In this document: in pieces, positions 52,428-60,759 of the stretch | Layout: each line of letters starts with the position of its first letter | Position numbering within the stretch: position 1 is the first letter of the stretch | Source: Mollicutes bacterium | Lineage (GTDB): Bacteria; Bacillota_I; Bacilli_A; Izemoplasmatales; Izemoplasmataceae | Length of the DNA: 64,000 nucleotides | Direction of reading: 5' to 3' | Assembly (NCBI GenBank): GCA_003555335.1 | Contig: PWHD01000021.1 | Coordinates: 152,676 to 216,675, forward strand | Notes under the pieces: generated by a model | What the model was told of the DNA's origin: nothing | Seen by the model: only the letters and a program-made list of their open reading frames with translations | Databases searched by the model: none | Translations under genes and position numbers: made by a program

Positions 52428-53120
52428 CTATTTTCTCTTTTTTTCCAGATGCTTTTCGTAAAGGTCGGGTCTTCTTTTTTCAGTTCTTTCTTTCGCCTTC
52501 TCACGGCGCCATTCCTCTATTTTTCCGTGATGACCGCTCAACAGGACTTCAGGCACGCTTCTGCCTTCGAAGACACGGGGACGGGTGTACTGCGGATATT
52601 CAAGAAGATGCTCGTTGAAAGACTCTTCCTCATGTGACACCGGAGATTTGAGCACGTCGGGAAGAAGGCGGACAATCGAATCGATCACCGCAAGTGCGGC
52701 GATTTCGCCACCGGTCAGCACATAGTCCCCGATGGAGATTTCGATATCGAAATAGGCTCTGATCCGTTCGTCATAGCCTTCATAATGGCCGCACATGATG
52801 ATGATGTGGCTATTTTTGGAAAGGGTGACGGCCCGGTCTTGATTATATGGAATGCCCTGGGGCGTCATCAGAATCTTGAGCGCCTTCTCATGGCCCTCTA
52901 TGGCACGCAGCGCGTTCACCACGGGGTCGACCTTCAGCACCATGCCGAGCCCGCCCCCGTAAGGGGTGTCATCGACTTTCCGATGCTTGTCGTCCGCGTA
53001 GTCGCGAAAGTCATGAACATGGATTTCAACTTTCCCCTCGGCTTTGGCCCGGGCGACGATCGAGTGTTCAAGCGGCGCCTCGACCATTCCAGGAAACAGT
53101 GTCAATACATCGATTCTCAC
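52428..53120 (-). CDS. trmD: tRNA (guanine-N1)-methyltransferase
   Basis: Knotted SPOUT enzyme that makes m1G37. Start MRIDVLTLFPGMVEAPL; the SAM-binding knot shows up as IIMCGHYEGYDERI and IGDYVLTGGEIAALAVID, and SPVSHEEESFNEHLLEYPQYTRP provides the catalytic loop. 230 residues, normal. Its ATG overlaps the rimM stop (ATGA). Confidence 0.98.
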   Translation of the reverse strand: MRIDVLTLFPGMVEAPLEHSIVARAKAEGKVEIHVHDFRDYADDKHRKVDDTPYGGGLGMVLKVDPVVNALRAIEGHEKALKILMTPQGIPYNQDRAVTLSKNSHIIIMCGHYEGYDERIRAYFDIEISIGDYVLTGGEIAALAVIDSIVRLLPDVLKSPVSHEEESFNEHLLEYPQYTRPRVFEGRSVPEVLLSGHHGKIEEWRREKAKERTEKRRPDLYEKHLEKKRK

Positions 53121-53620
53121 AACAATCCCTCGACTTCATGGACATGAATTTCGCCGGCATCCAGATCGACCTTCTCAATGAAGACCTTCAAAAACGGGAC
53201 AAGAGCTTCGCCGCCTTTTTCTTTCTCGATTCGCAGCAAGGCGCCCTGCGGTATATCCTGGATGCTTTTGACGCGGCCTTTCAAAATGCCCTCCTGATAG
53301 ACTGAAAGTCCGATCAGGTCATCGAAATAAAAGCTGTCCTCATCGAGTTTTTCTCTGGATTCCTCATCAATCTCCAGGGTGCATCCTCGCAGGTTTTCAA
53401 CCTCGGAGATATGGTCGAACTCCTCGAATTTGATGATGTCCATCGTTCCTTTTTCGCTATGAGATTGGATGGTAAGCGGTCGGTGCTCGCCTTTACAATT
53501 CAAAAAGACGACAGCGCCAGGGCGGTAGCGCGTTTCCTTGAAATCAGAATCGGTCTTGACCCTGAGCGCACCTTTGATACCGTGGGGCTTTGTGATGGTT
53601 CCAATGGGAATGTAAGTCAT
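53117..53620 (-). CDS. rimM: Ribosome maturation factor RimM
   Basis: Assists 30S head assembly by binding S19. 167 residues with the N-terminal barrel (YIPIGTITKPHGIKGALRVKTDSD) and a C-terminal PRC barrel (DLIGLSVYQEGILKGRVKSIQDIPQGALLRIE). AGAGGTGTTACT precedes the ATG, and the start is 12 bases after the ABC permease stop. Confidence 0.97.
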   Translation of the reverse strand: MTYIPIGTITKPHGIKGALRVKTDSDFKETRYRPGAVVFLNCKGEHRPLTIQSHSEKGTMDIIKFEEFDHISEVENLRGCTLEIDEESREKLDEDSFYFDDLIGLSVYQEGILKGRVKSIQDIPQGALLRIEKEKGGEALVPFLKVFIEKVDLDAGEIHVHEVEGLL

Positions 53621-53632
53621 AGTAACACCTCT

Positions 53633-54826
53633 TTATCTGGAGAACATAATCTTTTCGTTGTTGAACATCAGGTTGATCGCATAGACCAGAATCACTGTAT
53701 AGGTAAGGCTCGATAGTGTGGTGATGAGAAAACTGGAAAGCGAATAATCGAAAGCGAGGATATCGCCGAACAGTTTGATCGGTCCATAAATGGGCGATAG
53801 ATAGTAAAGAATGGCGCCTCCACCGCCTGCGCCGCCGAACGAGTTCATCACACCGCTGATGATGGCGAGCATATAAAAGGGCGTGATCAGCATCGTGGCT
53901 TCCTTGATCGTTTTCGCATAGGCGCTGATGAGCGCGATCACGGCCACGATGAAAAGGACGGTCGTCACAAGAAGCACCAAAAGGAGCAGGTAGTCGGTGA
54001 GGCTATAAAGCGCCATGTCCGACGGTCGCCCATCCATCTGCATCAGGCGCGGCAGGGAGGCGATGATACCGATAAAGGCGGAGAAGGCGCCCATGAGTGA
54101 AAGTAGTGCGAGACTGAGCACTTTGCCAAGCGCGATGTGGCGTCTTTCAATCGGGGTGACAAGCAAGGTGGCGATGGTGCCCCTTTCTTTCTCCCCTGCG
54201 ATCGCATCCGGACCGATGCTCATGGCGCTGGCGAAAAGAAAGATGACCACAAGTATCGGCAGCATCATCGCAAGCCCCTGACCCATGACCAGCCTTTCAT
54301 CCATGTGATTGTGCGTCACCAAGTCATAGACGCGGTACTGCGCGGAATCCTCGAGTCTGTCGATGACCACCTGCTGGTGGAAGGCGCTCATCACACCCAG
54401 AAACTGTGCGTGTGCTCGGGTGGACTTCTGTCTTCCCTGGTTATAAAGGACGGTGACGCCGGGCAACGGATTTTCACCGTTGTTATCGACCTTGTCGATG
54501 AAATCGGGATCGAACAGGATTACAAGATCCAGTTCGCCCTCGGTGATCAGCCGTTCCATTTCCGCGGCATTTGCCACGTCGCCCTCGTAAAGGGTGTAAC
54601 GCATGCCTTCACGCATCAGCGTGCTGATGGCTTCGGGTCGGTACTCGGTGTAGACCACCGCTTCGTGTTCTTCGACATCCGTGATCTGTTCGTTCATGAC
54701 ACTGCCCATCAACGAATAGATCAGATAGATGCTGAGACCCGGAATGATGAAAACCGACAGAATCAGCCTACGGTCGCTTAGGACCCTGTAGATTTCTTTC
54801 TTGAAAACCGTCCACATGCTAAACAT
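53633..54826 (-). CDS. natB: ABC-2 type permease, NatB-like
   Basis: Membrane half of an exporter, 397 residues. One N-terminal helix (about 20-40), a long outside domain (45-190), then five to six helices near 195-395, with the conserved GPDAIAGEKERGTIATLLVTPI segment that couples to the ATPase. NatB exports sodium in Bacillus; drug or lipid export is also possible. The ATG at 54826 has GGGTG upstream; GTG 54835 and ATG 54817 are in frame. It overlaps natA and is followed closely by rimM. Confidence 0.85.
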   Translation of the reverse strand: MFSMWTVFKKEIYRVLSDRRLILSVFIIPGLSIYLIYSLMGSVMNEQITDVEEHEAVVYTEYRPEAISTLMREGMRYTLYEGDVANAAEMERLITEGELDLVILFDPDFIDKVDNNGENPLPGVTVLYNQGRQKSTRAHAQFLGVMSAFHQQVVIDRLEDSAQYRVYDLVTHNHMDERLVMGQGLAMMLPILVVIFLFASAMSIGPDAIAGEKERGTIATLLVTPIERRHIALGKVLSLALLSLMGAFSAFIGIIASLPRLMQMDGRPSDMALYSLTDYLLLLVLLVTTVLFIVAVIALISAYAKTIKEATMLITPFYMLAIISGVMNSFGGAGGGGAILYYLSPIYGPIKLFGDILAFDYSLSSFLITTLSSLTYTVILVYAINLMFNNEKIMFSR

Positions 54827-55604
54827 TCTCTTCACCCACTGTCGCCTGCATCAGATTGAAGAAGACCGATTCGAGGGTGTTGTCAGGATGCTGGTTTCTG
54901 ACTTCACTCAGGGACCCCGATAATTTCAGACTGCCGTCGATGATGATGCCGACACGGTCGCAGAGTTTTTCGACGACGTCGAGAATGTGTGTCGACAGGA
55001 CAATCGCCTTGCCCCTGGCTCTCATCTCGTTCAGATAATCGATCACGGTCCTTGCCGTCAGGATATCAAGTCCGTTGGTCGGTTCGTCAAAGATGATGAA
55101 ATCAGGATCATGGACAAGGGCGAGCGCGAGCGAGGTCTTCTGTTTCATACCCGTGGACAGATCGGCGACCTTCACACCTTCGAACTTGTCGATTCCAAAA
55201 CGGCTGAAAAGAAAATTCTTTCTTTCCGTCATCGTCTTCTCATCGACACCGTGCAGTTTTGAGAAATAACGGAAAAGATAACCGGGTGTGAAATGGTCGT
55301 CCAGTTTCAACTCACTCGTCAAAAAAGCGATTCGCCGCCGCACATCCAAAGAAGACTTCAGGACGCTTTTTCCATCGACGGTGATATCCCCCTCATCCGG
55401 CCTGATCAGCGTCGATATGCAGCGAAGAGCGGTGGTCTTCCCGGCTCCGTTCGGACCGAGCAGTCCATAGATTTCGCCTCTTTTCACCTCGAAAGAAAGA
55501 CCATCGACAGCGATTTTACGTTTGTCCTTGGTCCGTTCGATTCTCATCTGTTTTCTGGACAAGGTAAAGGTCTTTTTGATGTTACGTACAATCAGGTCGC
55601 TCAT
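54819..55604 (-). CDS. natA: ABC transporter ATPase, NatA-like
   Basis: 261 residues. Walker A GPNGAGKTT (about 50-58), signature LSTGMKQKTSLALALVHDP, Walker B FIIFDEPTNGLD, H-loop LSTHI. An insertion before Walker A (LSRKQMRIERTKDKRK) is basic. LSTGMKQK is the NatA/DrrA-type signature. It lies between a khpA terminator and the permease; no clear promoter is visible in the 77-base gap, so it may depend on terminator read-through. Confidence 0.88.
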   Translation of the reverse strand: MSDLIVRNIKKTFTLSRKQMRIERTKDKRKIAVDGLSFEVKRGEIYGLLGPNGAGKTTALRCISTLIRPDEGDITVDGKSVLKSSLDVRRRIAFLTSELKLDDHFTPGYLFRYFSKLHGVDEKTMTERKNFLFSRFGIDKFEGVKVADLSTGMKQKTSLALALVHDPDFIIFDEPTNGLDILTARTVIDYLNEMRARGKAIVLSTHILDVVEKLCDRVGIIIDGSLKLSGSLSEVRNQHPDNTLESVFFNLMQATVGEENV

Positions 55605-55632
55605 CGTTATCTCCCTTCTTTGGTTAAGAGTG

Positions 55633-55662
55633 AAAAAAGTCTCCCAAAACGTACTGGGAGAC
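55633..55662 (-). terminator. Terminator after khpA
   Basis: Minus strand GTCTCCCA and TGGGAGAC stem, eight-base loop, six T residues; splits the rpsP-khpA segment from natA-rplS. Confidence 0.88.
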
Positions 55663-55681
55663 GGTATCAGTACCGAAACTT

Positions 55682-55930
55682 TTAGTAGGAATCAATATTG
55701 ATTGTTATTTTCTTATGTTCTCTTGACGCACTCGCATAAGCGATGGTCCTTATCGCGTTCGCGATACGACCGTTTTTGCCGATCGTGCGGCCGAGGTCAT
55801 CCTTGTGAACAAGAACCTGCACGGTCACAAGCTGGTCGTCTTCAGAGAGTTTTCTTACTTCGACATCCTCAGGATTGATGACTAATGGCGTCACAAGATC
55901 GGTAATCAGTTTCTCATAATCAACAGCCAT
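55682..55930 (-). CDS. khpA: KH-domain RNA-binding protein KhpA
   Basis: 82-residue RNA-binding protein with a type II KH domain and the GKNG loop at 51-54. In Bacillota it pairs with KhpB and affects cell length and RNA turnover. Gene order rpsP-khpA is conserved; start at 55930 follows rpsP by 13 bases. Confidence 0.93.
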   Translation of the reverse strand: MAVDYEKLITDLVTPLVINPEDVEVRKLSEDDQLVTVQVLVHKDDLGRTIGKNGRIANAIRTIAYASASREHKKITINIDSY

Positions 55931-55943
55931 AGGTTAAAGCTCC

Positions 55944-56216
55944 TTACTGTGACGTTTTTTCTTGACGATACTTGGCCATGATACCTTGTCGCTTAAGGAT
56001 GCTTTTTACGGTATCGGTCGGTTGTGCGCCTTTATTGAGCCATGCGAGAGCACGCTCTTCATCAATGTTGACAACACTCGGGTTTTCTCTTGGATCGTAG
56101 GTTCCAATGATCTCGAGATAACGTCCGTCACGTTTGTGGCTGGACTCCGCAGCCACTAAGCGAAAGAAAGGACGTTTTGTCGTACCGAAGCGTTGTAAAC
56201 GCAGTTTTACTGCCAT
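55944..56216 (-). CDS. rpsP: Ribosomal protein S16
   Basis: 30S protein of 90 residues, beginning MAVKLRLQRFGTTKRPFFR and ending in the RQGIMAKYRQ stretch; all typical. AGGAGG site upstream. First gene of the ribosomal operon after its own promoter. Confidence 0.98.
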   Translation of the reverse strand: MAVKLRLQRFGTTKRPFFRLVAAESSHKRDGRYLEIIGTYDPRENPSVVNIDEERALAWLNKGAQPTDTVKSILKRQGIMAKYRQEKTSQ

Positions 56217-56246
56217 AATTCATTCCTCCTTTTTTAATCCGGACAT

Positions 56247-56298
56247 AGTGTATCAAAAAGTGAAGTTGTTGTCAAGTCTTTCTACTTAACAACTTCAC
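56247..56298 (-). promoter_or_regulatory. rpsP promoter overlapping the ylbG terminator
   Basis: Minus strand TTGACA (56270-56275), 17-base spacer, TACACT (56247-56252) drives rpsP. The same stretch forms a terminator: GTGAAGTTGTT (56288-56298) pairs with AACAACTTCAC (56260-56270), then TTTTTG, so the -35 box lies in the hairpin loop and right arm. Confidence 0.8.
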
Positions 56299-56551
56299 TT
56301 TCGTTTTCATCCTTGTTGGCTGGTTCTTTGTCGATCTGGTAGGGAGAATCGTCAAGCTGGGAGAGTTCGACACGCCTCACGTGTCTGAGCTGGTTGAGAG
56401 AACTGCTGACTTTCTCAACCTCATCGGCATTCACATAGAGAACGGCATATTTGCGTTTCTTGTGGAAGTAACTCACGTTTCCGTGCTGTTTCACCCTTTT
56501 CAGCACTTTCGGGTTTTTGAAATAGACAATCAGACATTTTCTTTCTTGCAT
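56282..56551 (-). CDS. YlbG family protein (DUF2129)
   Basis: 89 residues, cytosolic, function unknown. LIVYFKNPKVLKRVKQHGNVSYFHKKRKYAVLYVN matches the short YlbG fold; the tail (DKEPANKDENESEVV) is acidic and disordered. It overlaps ylbF by 22 bases; the ylbF-ylbG pair is conserved in Bacillota. Confidence 0.88.
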   Translation of the reverse strand: MQERKCLIVYFKNPKVLKRVKQHGNVSYFHKKRKYAVLYVNADEVEKVSSSLNQLRHVRRVELSQLDDSPYQIDKEPANKDENESEVVK

Positions 56552-56937
56552 TGTCTGCCTCCTAACGATGAATAGACGGACGATCTTTCGATATTGATTT
56601 TATCCGAGACCGAACCGGCGATTTCCGAGGTGATCGCATCGAGAAACGAAGAGAGGGCTCGTTCGGTTTCTTTATAAGCCTTGACGAGCGGTTCGCTGAA
56701 CAGTTCGCGCTTCGCCGCTTGGAACGCCTTCTGGTAGTGGGCGAGATCGGGATGATAGGATCCGTATTTCTTGGCATCTCTGTATTTTTCTTCCGCCGAC
56801 TTGAAAGCATCGATCAGTCCTTCGATCCGGGGTGAGGACGCGATTTTTTGTTCTAGTGAAACCAGGGTCTTGTAGGTCTTTTGTGACTTGATCTCATCGG
56901 CCAATGCGTAGGCCTTTTCTATGAGGTGTTGTTCCAT
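56530..56937 (-). CDS. ylbF: YlbF/YmcA family regulatory protein
   Basis: 135-residue all-helical protein. In Bacillus, YlbF, YmcA and YaaT form a complex that directs RNase Y to certain transcripts and affects competence and sporulation. The helical hairpin MEQHLIEKAYALADEIK and FKSAEEKYRDAKKYG fits that family. The ATG at 56937 is chosen since longer in-frame starts lack a ribosome site; a TACAAT element lies about 45 bases upstream. Whether RNase Y exists here is not visible. Confidence 0.85.
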   Translation of the reverse strand: MEQHLIEKAYALADEIKSQKTYKTLVSLEQKIASSPRIEGLIDAFKSAEEKYRDAKKYGSYHPDLAHYQKAFQAAKRELFSEPLVKAYKETERALSSFLDAITSEIAGSVSDKINIERSSVYSSLGGRQCKKENV

Positions 56938-57030
56938 TGTTATCACCACTTTATGATTATTGCTCGCATATAACATCTACATTGTATCATACGATGGGGT
57001 AAAGTTGAAAACAACTGTACCATAATTTAT

Positions 57031-57059
57031 TTGACACGGCGTGTTTCTCTATTTATAAT
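57031..57059 (+). promoter_or_regulatory. Perfect consensus promoter of thioredoxin-CcdA operon
   Basis: TTGACA (57031-57036), 17-base spacer, TATAAT (57054-57059), about 32 bases before the first start codon. One of two perfect matches in the window, so a strong constitutive unit is expected. Confidence 0.92.
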
Positions 57060-57091
57060 GAATAGAGCCAAACCGATATGGAGCGACCGAT

Positions 57092-58300
57092 ATGATAAAG
57101 ACATTGTATAGATTGTTGCTTGTCCTCATGCTGATGGCGGTGACAAGTTTCCAACTCCCGTTACAAGGACAAACTGTTGCTATGGACGACGAAGAGACTT
57201 ACGAAATCGTCTATTTCTATGAACCCCGCTGCTTGGATTGCCTGGTGGTCGAACAAGCAGGCATCATCGAAAATTTGCGTGAAGACGGCTTGAAGGTCAC
57301 GACCTATATTGTGAACCCGAACTACCAACACAACGTGTATCTGTTCACGAGTTACCTCTCAACCTACGACACCGATGCCGATTACCCGATCATTTTCGCA
57401 GGCGATGACTATTATTCCGGATCGGGCACCATCATCGACGCCTATGAACAAGGCGAAATCCACGAAAGCGCGCGCACTCCGCTCAAGGAGGTCCGAGCGC
57501 CTGTCAACTTAGAGGGCCTCAGCGGCCTGATCACCGTCATCGTGGCCGGATTGCTCGATGGCATCAACCCCTGTGCGATCGCGATGCTTCTGATGTTCAT
57601 CTCTATTCTGAGCTTTCTGAAGACAAAACGTGTGCTTTTGACTGTCTCGATCGCCTATATCAGCGGCGTGCTCATCACCTATTTCCTGATCGGTTTCGGC
57701 ATTCTCAGGTTTCTGTCGACACCGTTCATGCAAAATCTCCTTGGCGAAGTCGGAACCGCGCTCTATCTCGGCTTCGGAACCCTAGCATTCCTGTTTTTCG
57801 CCATCACATTCTATGATTTCCTGGTGACCCGTAAGGAGCGTTACGACAAGATCAAAAACCAGCTTCCCGAACGTCTTCGCAACTTCAACCGCAGAATCAT
57901 GGAGAAATTCACCGCCCTGATCAAAAATGAGGAACGCTCGAAGCTCAAGACTTTCTACATCTTTCTGATTCCGTTTCTGATCGGCGTCATCATCGGCATC
58001 ACCGAAGCCGCATGTACCGGTCAGATCTATTTCTTCATCCTTGTCGGCCTTCATACCGTCAATCCCGCACTAGGCACCTTCTACTTGATCGTTTTCAATC
58101 TTCTGTTCATTCTTCCGCTTGTCGTGATCGCCACCATCGCCATCGTCAGCAAAAACGTGCTCGGCGTCTCGAACTTCGTCAGAGAACGACTCCCCCTCAT
58201 CAAGTTCCTGACCGCCATGTTCTTCCTCGTCATGATGGTTTACTTCTTCCTTTATGCTTTCGGCGTCACCATCCCCAATCCGTTTCGAGGCGTGATATGA
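57092..58300 (+). CDS. Thioredoxin-like/CcdA fusion membrane protein
   Basis: 402 residues. A signal or anchor helix (5-24) is followed by an outside thioredoxin-like domain of about 110 residues with a CxxC motif CLDC at 47-50. Then comes a DsbD-gamma/CcdA type six-helix unit with the paired cysteines Cys161 (INPCAIA) and Cys308 (EAACTGQ) that pass electrons across the membrane. The likely job is to carry reducing power from cytosolic thioredoxin to a target outside. Substrate unknown. It overlaps the next gene by four bases (ATGA) and so is coupled to it. Confidence 0.85.
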   Translation: MIKTLYRLLLVLMLMAVTSFQLPLQGQTVAMDDEETYEIVYFYEPRCLDCLVVEQAGIIENLREDGLKVTTYIVNPNYQHNVYLFTSYLSTYDTDADYPIIFAGDDYYSGSGTIIDAYEQGEIHESARTPLKEVRAPVNLEGLSGLITVIVAGLLDGINPCAIAMLLMFISILSFLKTKRVLLTVSIAYISGVLITYFLIGFGILRFLSTPFMQNLLGEVGTALYLGFGTLAFLFFAITFYDFLVTRKERYDKIKNQLPERLRNFNRRIMEKFTALIKNEERSKLKTFYIFLIPFLIGVIIGITEAACTGQIYFFILVGLHTVNPALGTFYLIVFNLLFILPLVVIATIAIVSKNVLGVSNFVRERLPLIKFLTAMFFLVMMVYFFLYAFGVTIPNPFRGVI

Positions 58301-58587
58301 TGAAAAGAAAAATTCTCATCAAAGACGGTGAAAAGACCGTTTTCAAAGGAAAAATCCTCAATATTCCGGTCAAGGACGAAGCCATCAGGGCAAAAAGTCT
58401 GGATCTCTTCGATGACGACGACCCCTGCATCATCCACCAGTCTTTCGTGATGAAGCAGTTCGCCGAAACCCTGGAGTCCCTCTTCCAAGAAAACAACACG
58501 GACAAAATCAGATTCAAAGATTTCGAAGACACCCTCGATTTCCTTGATATCGAGGCGACCGAGGACACGACCATAGAAATAAGCTAG
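58297..58587 (+). CDS. Unknown 96-residue protein
   Basis: I do not recognise it. The basic lead MMKRKILIKDGEKTVFKGKI is followed by a strongly acidic middle (LDLFDDDDPCIIHQS) with a single cysteine (Cys44) and an acidic end. No membrane helix or signal peptide. Gene signals: ATG overlaps the ccdA-fusion stop, GAGG is a few bases upstream, and its stop is 11 bases before the desulfurase. The position suggests a link to sulfur or redox work, but no domain supports it. Confidence 0.72.
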   Translation: MMKRKILIKDGEKTVFKGKILNIPVKDEAIRAKSLDLFDDDDPCIIHQSFVMKQFAETLESLFQENNTDKIRFKDFEDTLDFLDIEATEDTTIEIS

Positions 58588-58598
58588 GATGTGAATCC

Positions 58599-59741
58599 AT
58601 GATCTATCTTGATTACGCAGCGTCAACGCCGCCTTCACAAAAGACCATCGAACTCATGGCAAAAGCCATGAGGGATTATCCGGCAAACCCTTCCTCCCTG
58701 CACGGTGCAGGCATCGCCGCAAAGAAGCGGTACAACCAGGCCAAGACCGGTATCGCATCCGTTTTCAATGTCAAAAAAGACGACCTCATCACCACCGGAT
58801 CCGCCACAGAAGCCATCAATCATGTCATCAAGGGGACCTATTTCAAGCATCCTGACAAGACGATTGTCACCACGACCATCGAACACGCGGCCGTCAAGGA
58901 AACGTGCGCCTTCATCAGAAAACAGGGCGGCAATGTGATCGAGATTCCCACCGACAGCGATGGTTTCTTGTTGCTAGAGACTCTCAAAAAAACGCTCGAT
59001 ACCAATCCTGTCTCCTTGGTGAGCGTGATCTATGCGAACAACGAGACCGGTGTCATCCAGGACGTCGGCGCCATCAGACGCCTGCTTGAGCCTTACGGGG
59101 TCCCTTTGCACCTGGACATGGTCCAGGCCCCCCTGCATCAGAAGGTGGACCTTCAGGAAATCGGCGCGGACTATGCCTCTTTTTCCGCCCACAAGTTCAA
59201 CGGTCCGAAGGGCGTCGGGCTACTGTACAAGAAACCTGGCTTCGAGATCGAATCGCTGATCCATGGCGGCAATCATGAGAAAGAAAGACGCGCGGGGACC
59301 GAGAATCTCGCCGCCGTCATCGGAACGGAAAACGCCTTGATAGAAAGTGTCAACGCCAGGCAAGCCAGGGAAAAAATCATCGGGGAAAACGCACGCTTCT
59401 TCCTCGACAAACTCAAAGCGCTGGACATCGACCACAGGCTCAACGGCCCCACACTGGACGATGCCCGCCTCAACAGTATCCTCAACATCGGTTTCAAAGA
59501 CCAAGATGCCCAGATGCTTTCCTTCCTGCTCAACGAAGAGGCCATCTACCTTTCGATCGGTAGTGCCTGTCACAGCGACATCATCGAAGTTTCCCATGTG
59601 TTGCGGGCCATGGGTGTCCCTAAGGATTATATCAAGGGATCGCTGCGTTTCTCCCTTTCCCACAACGAGACCAAAGCGGATCTCGAGAAGACCGCGAAAA
59701 CCATCAAGCGCCTCATCGATTCTGGTAAAACAAAAAAATAG
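58599..59741 (+). CDS. Cysteine desulfurase, IscS/NifS class
   Basis: PLP enzyme that takes sulfur from cysteine for Fe-S clusters, thiouridine or other sulfur transfer. 380 residues; the PLP lysine is Lys199 in SAHKFNGPKG, His96 in TTIEHAAV stacks on PLP, and the persulfide cysteine is Cys324 in SIGSACHSD. The Cys loop is long, as in class I enzymes. No iscU, thiI or mnmA lies beside it, so its acceptor is not shown. AGGATGTG precedes the ATG. Confidence 0.92.
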   Translation: MIYLDYAASTPPSQKTIELMAKAMRDYPANPSSLHGAGIAAKKRYNQAKTGIASVFNVKKDDLITTGSATEAINHVIKGTYFKHPDKTIVTTTIEHAAVKETCAFIRKQGGNVIEIPTDSDGFLLLETLKKTLDTNPVSLVSVIYANNETGVIQDVGAIRRLLEPYGVPLHLDMVQAPLHQKVDLQEIGADYASFSAHKFNGPKGVGLLYKKPGFEIESLIHGGNHEKERRAGTENLAAVIGTENALIESVNARQAREKIIGENARFFLDKLKALDIDHRLNGPTLDDARLNSILNIGFKDQDAQMLSFLLNEEAIYLSIGSACHSDIIEVSHVLRAMGVPKDYIKGSLRFSLSHNETKADLEKTAKTIKRLIDSGKTKK

Positions 59742-59762
59742 CGGATTTCCGCTATTTTTTTG
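59733..59762. terminator. Shared terminator of desulfurase and rsuA-type gene
   Basis: AATAGCGGA and TCCGCTATT hairpin with A and T runs on both sides; it overlaps the stop codons of both convergent genes. Confidence 0.9.
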
Positions 59763-60459
59763 TGAGCTTATCGATTTCGTCTCCTGTGAGGATTCTAGCT
59801 TCCCCCGCGAAGAGTGTCTCATCGAGGGCGAGGTCGTGGATTTTTGTGCGCTTGAGATTGACGACGTCATGTCCGATAGCCTCGAACATGCGTTTGACCT
59901 GATGGAATTTGCCTTCCTTGATCTGGATGACGATCTTTTGCGATTCGTGTTCGACAATCCGTGGTGTCGCGACCTCGTAGAGTTCGCCGCGGGCGTCCGG
60001 AAGACGCATTGGTCTTTTGAGGTCGTCCGGATTTTCCACTGGTTCCCTTGTGAGCACCTCGTAGGTCTTGTAGATATCCTTTGAGGGCGAGATGATCTCA
60101 TGGGTCAATCTGCCGTCGGTGGTCAGAATGAGCAGACCTTCCGCGTCCTTGTCCAGACGGCCGGCGATATGCAAATCGAAACGGTGGAAGAAGGGATCGA
60201 GATCGTCAAAAACAGTCTCTTCCTTATCGTCTTTGTTCGCGGAAACGACACCCTTGCGCTTGTTCATCATGAGGGTGAGCGACTCGAAGTAAAGCACTTC
60301 CTCGCCATCGATCCTAACCACATCGTTTTTCTCATCGATATGGGCGGACGCATCGGTACAGATCGTTTCATTCACTGTGATTCTTTCCGCTTTGGCCATC
60401 TTTTTGATGGTTTTGCGACTACCATGCTTCATGTTCGAAAGATATTTGTCAAGTCTCAT
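59752..60459 (-). CDS. RsuA-family rRNA pseudouridine synthase
   Basis: About 235 residues. N-terminal S4 RNA-binding domain (LDKYLSNMKHGSRKTIKKMAK), then the pseudouridine synthase core with the catalytic aspartate in GRLDKDAEGLLILTTDG. The set resembles RsuA/YtzG-type enzymes acting on 16S rRNA. The second of two adjacent ATGs fits the GGGAGG spacing better. Confidence 0.93.
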   Translation of the reverse strand: MRLDKYLSNMKHGSRKTIKKMAKAERITVNETICTDASAHIDEKNDVVRIDGEEVLYFESLTLMMNKRKGVVSANKDDKEETVFDDLDPFFHRFDLHIAGRLDKDAEGLLILTTDGRLTHEIISPSKDIYKTYEVLTREPVENPDDLKRPMRLPDARGELYEVATPRIVEHESQKIVIQIKEGKFHQVKRMFEAIGHDVVNLKRTKIHDLALDETLFAGEARILTGDEIDKLTKK

Positions 60460-60476
60460 CATCCGACCTCCCGGTT

Positions 60477-60503
60477 CGAAAAAGGGGCTTCTCGCCCCTT
60501 TTT
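60477..60503 (-). terminator. Terminator of pfkA operon
   Basis: Minus strand AAGGGGC/GCCCCTT hairpin, five-base loop and five T residues, directly after the UPF0223 stop. Confidence 0.88.
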
Positions 60504-60759
60504 AATCATCATATTTTCTGACCGTTTTGTAGATGGAGACGCCGGTCAGTTTTTCAAAGGAACGGTCGATCCGTTTCTCTTCGGTTTTGTTGTTGACAAT
60601 GGACCGGAATTCCCGGTGCCTATTTCTTAATTCCCGAGGGTCTGGTTCGATTCTGCCTTTGCCGATGGCATCGATGTAATCAAGAAAAGCGATCAATCTG
60701 GTGATTTCCTCGGTATCGTACTCGGCGTAATCGATCGGGTAGGAAAAATCCTTAGTCAC
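60502..60759 (-). CDS. UPF0223 (YktA-like) family protein
   Basis: Small 85-residue protein. SYPIDYAEYDTEEITRLIAFLDYIDA, then FRSIVNNKTEEKRIDRSFEKLTGVSIYKTVRK match the UPF0223 pattern, whose function is unknown. I infer the start at GTG 60759, eight bases inside the pfkA 3' end, with a GGA-containing upstream site. A longer open frame exists but overlaps pfkA. Neighbour of pfkA in one message. Confidence 0.78.
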   Translation of the reverse strand: MTKDFSYPIDYAEYDTEEITRLIAFLDYIDAIGKGRIEPDPRELRNRHREFRSIVNNKTEEKRIDRSFEKLTGVSIYKTVRKYDD

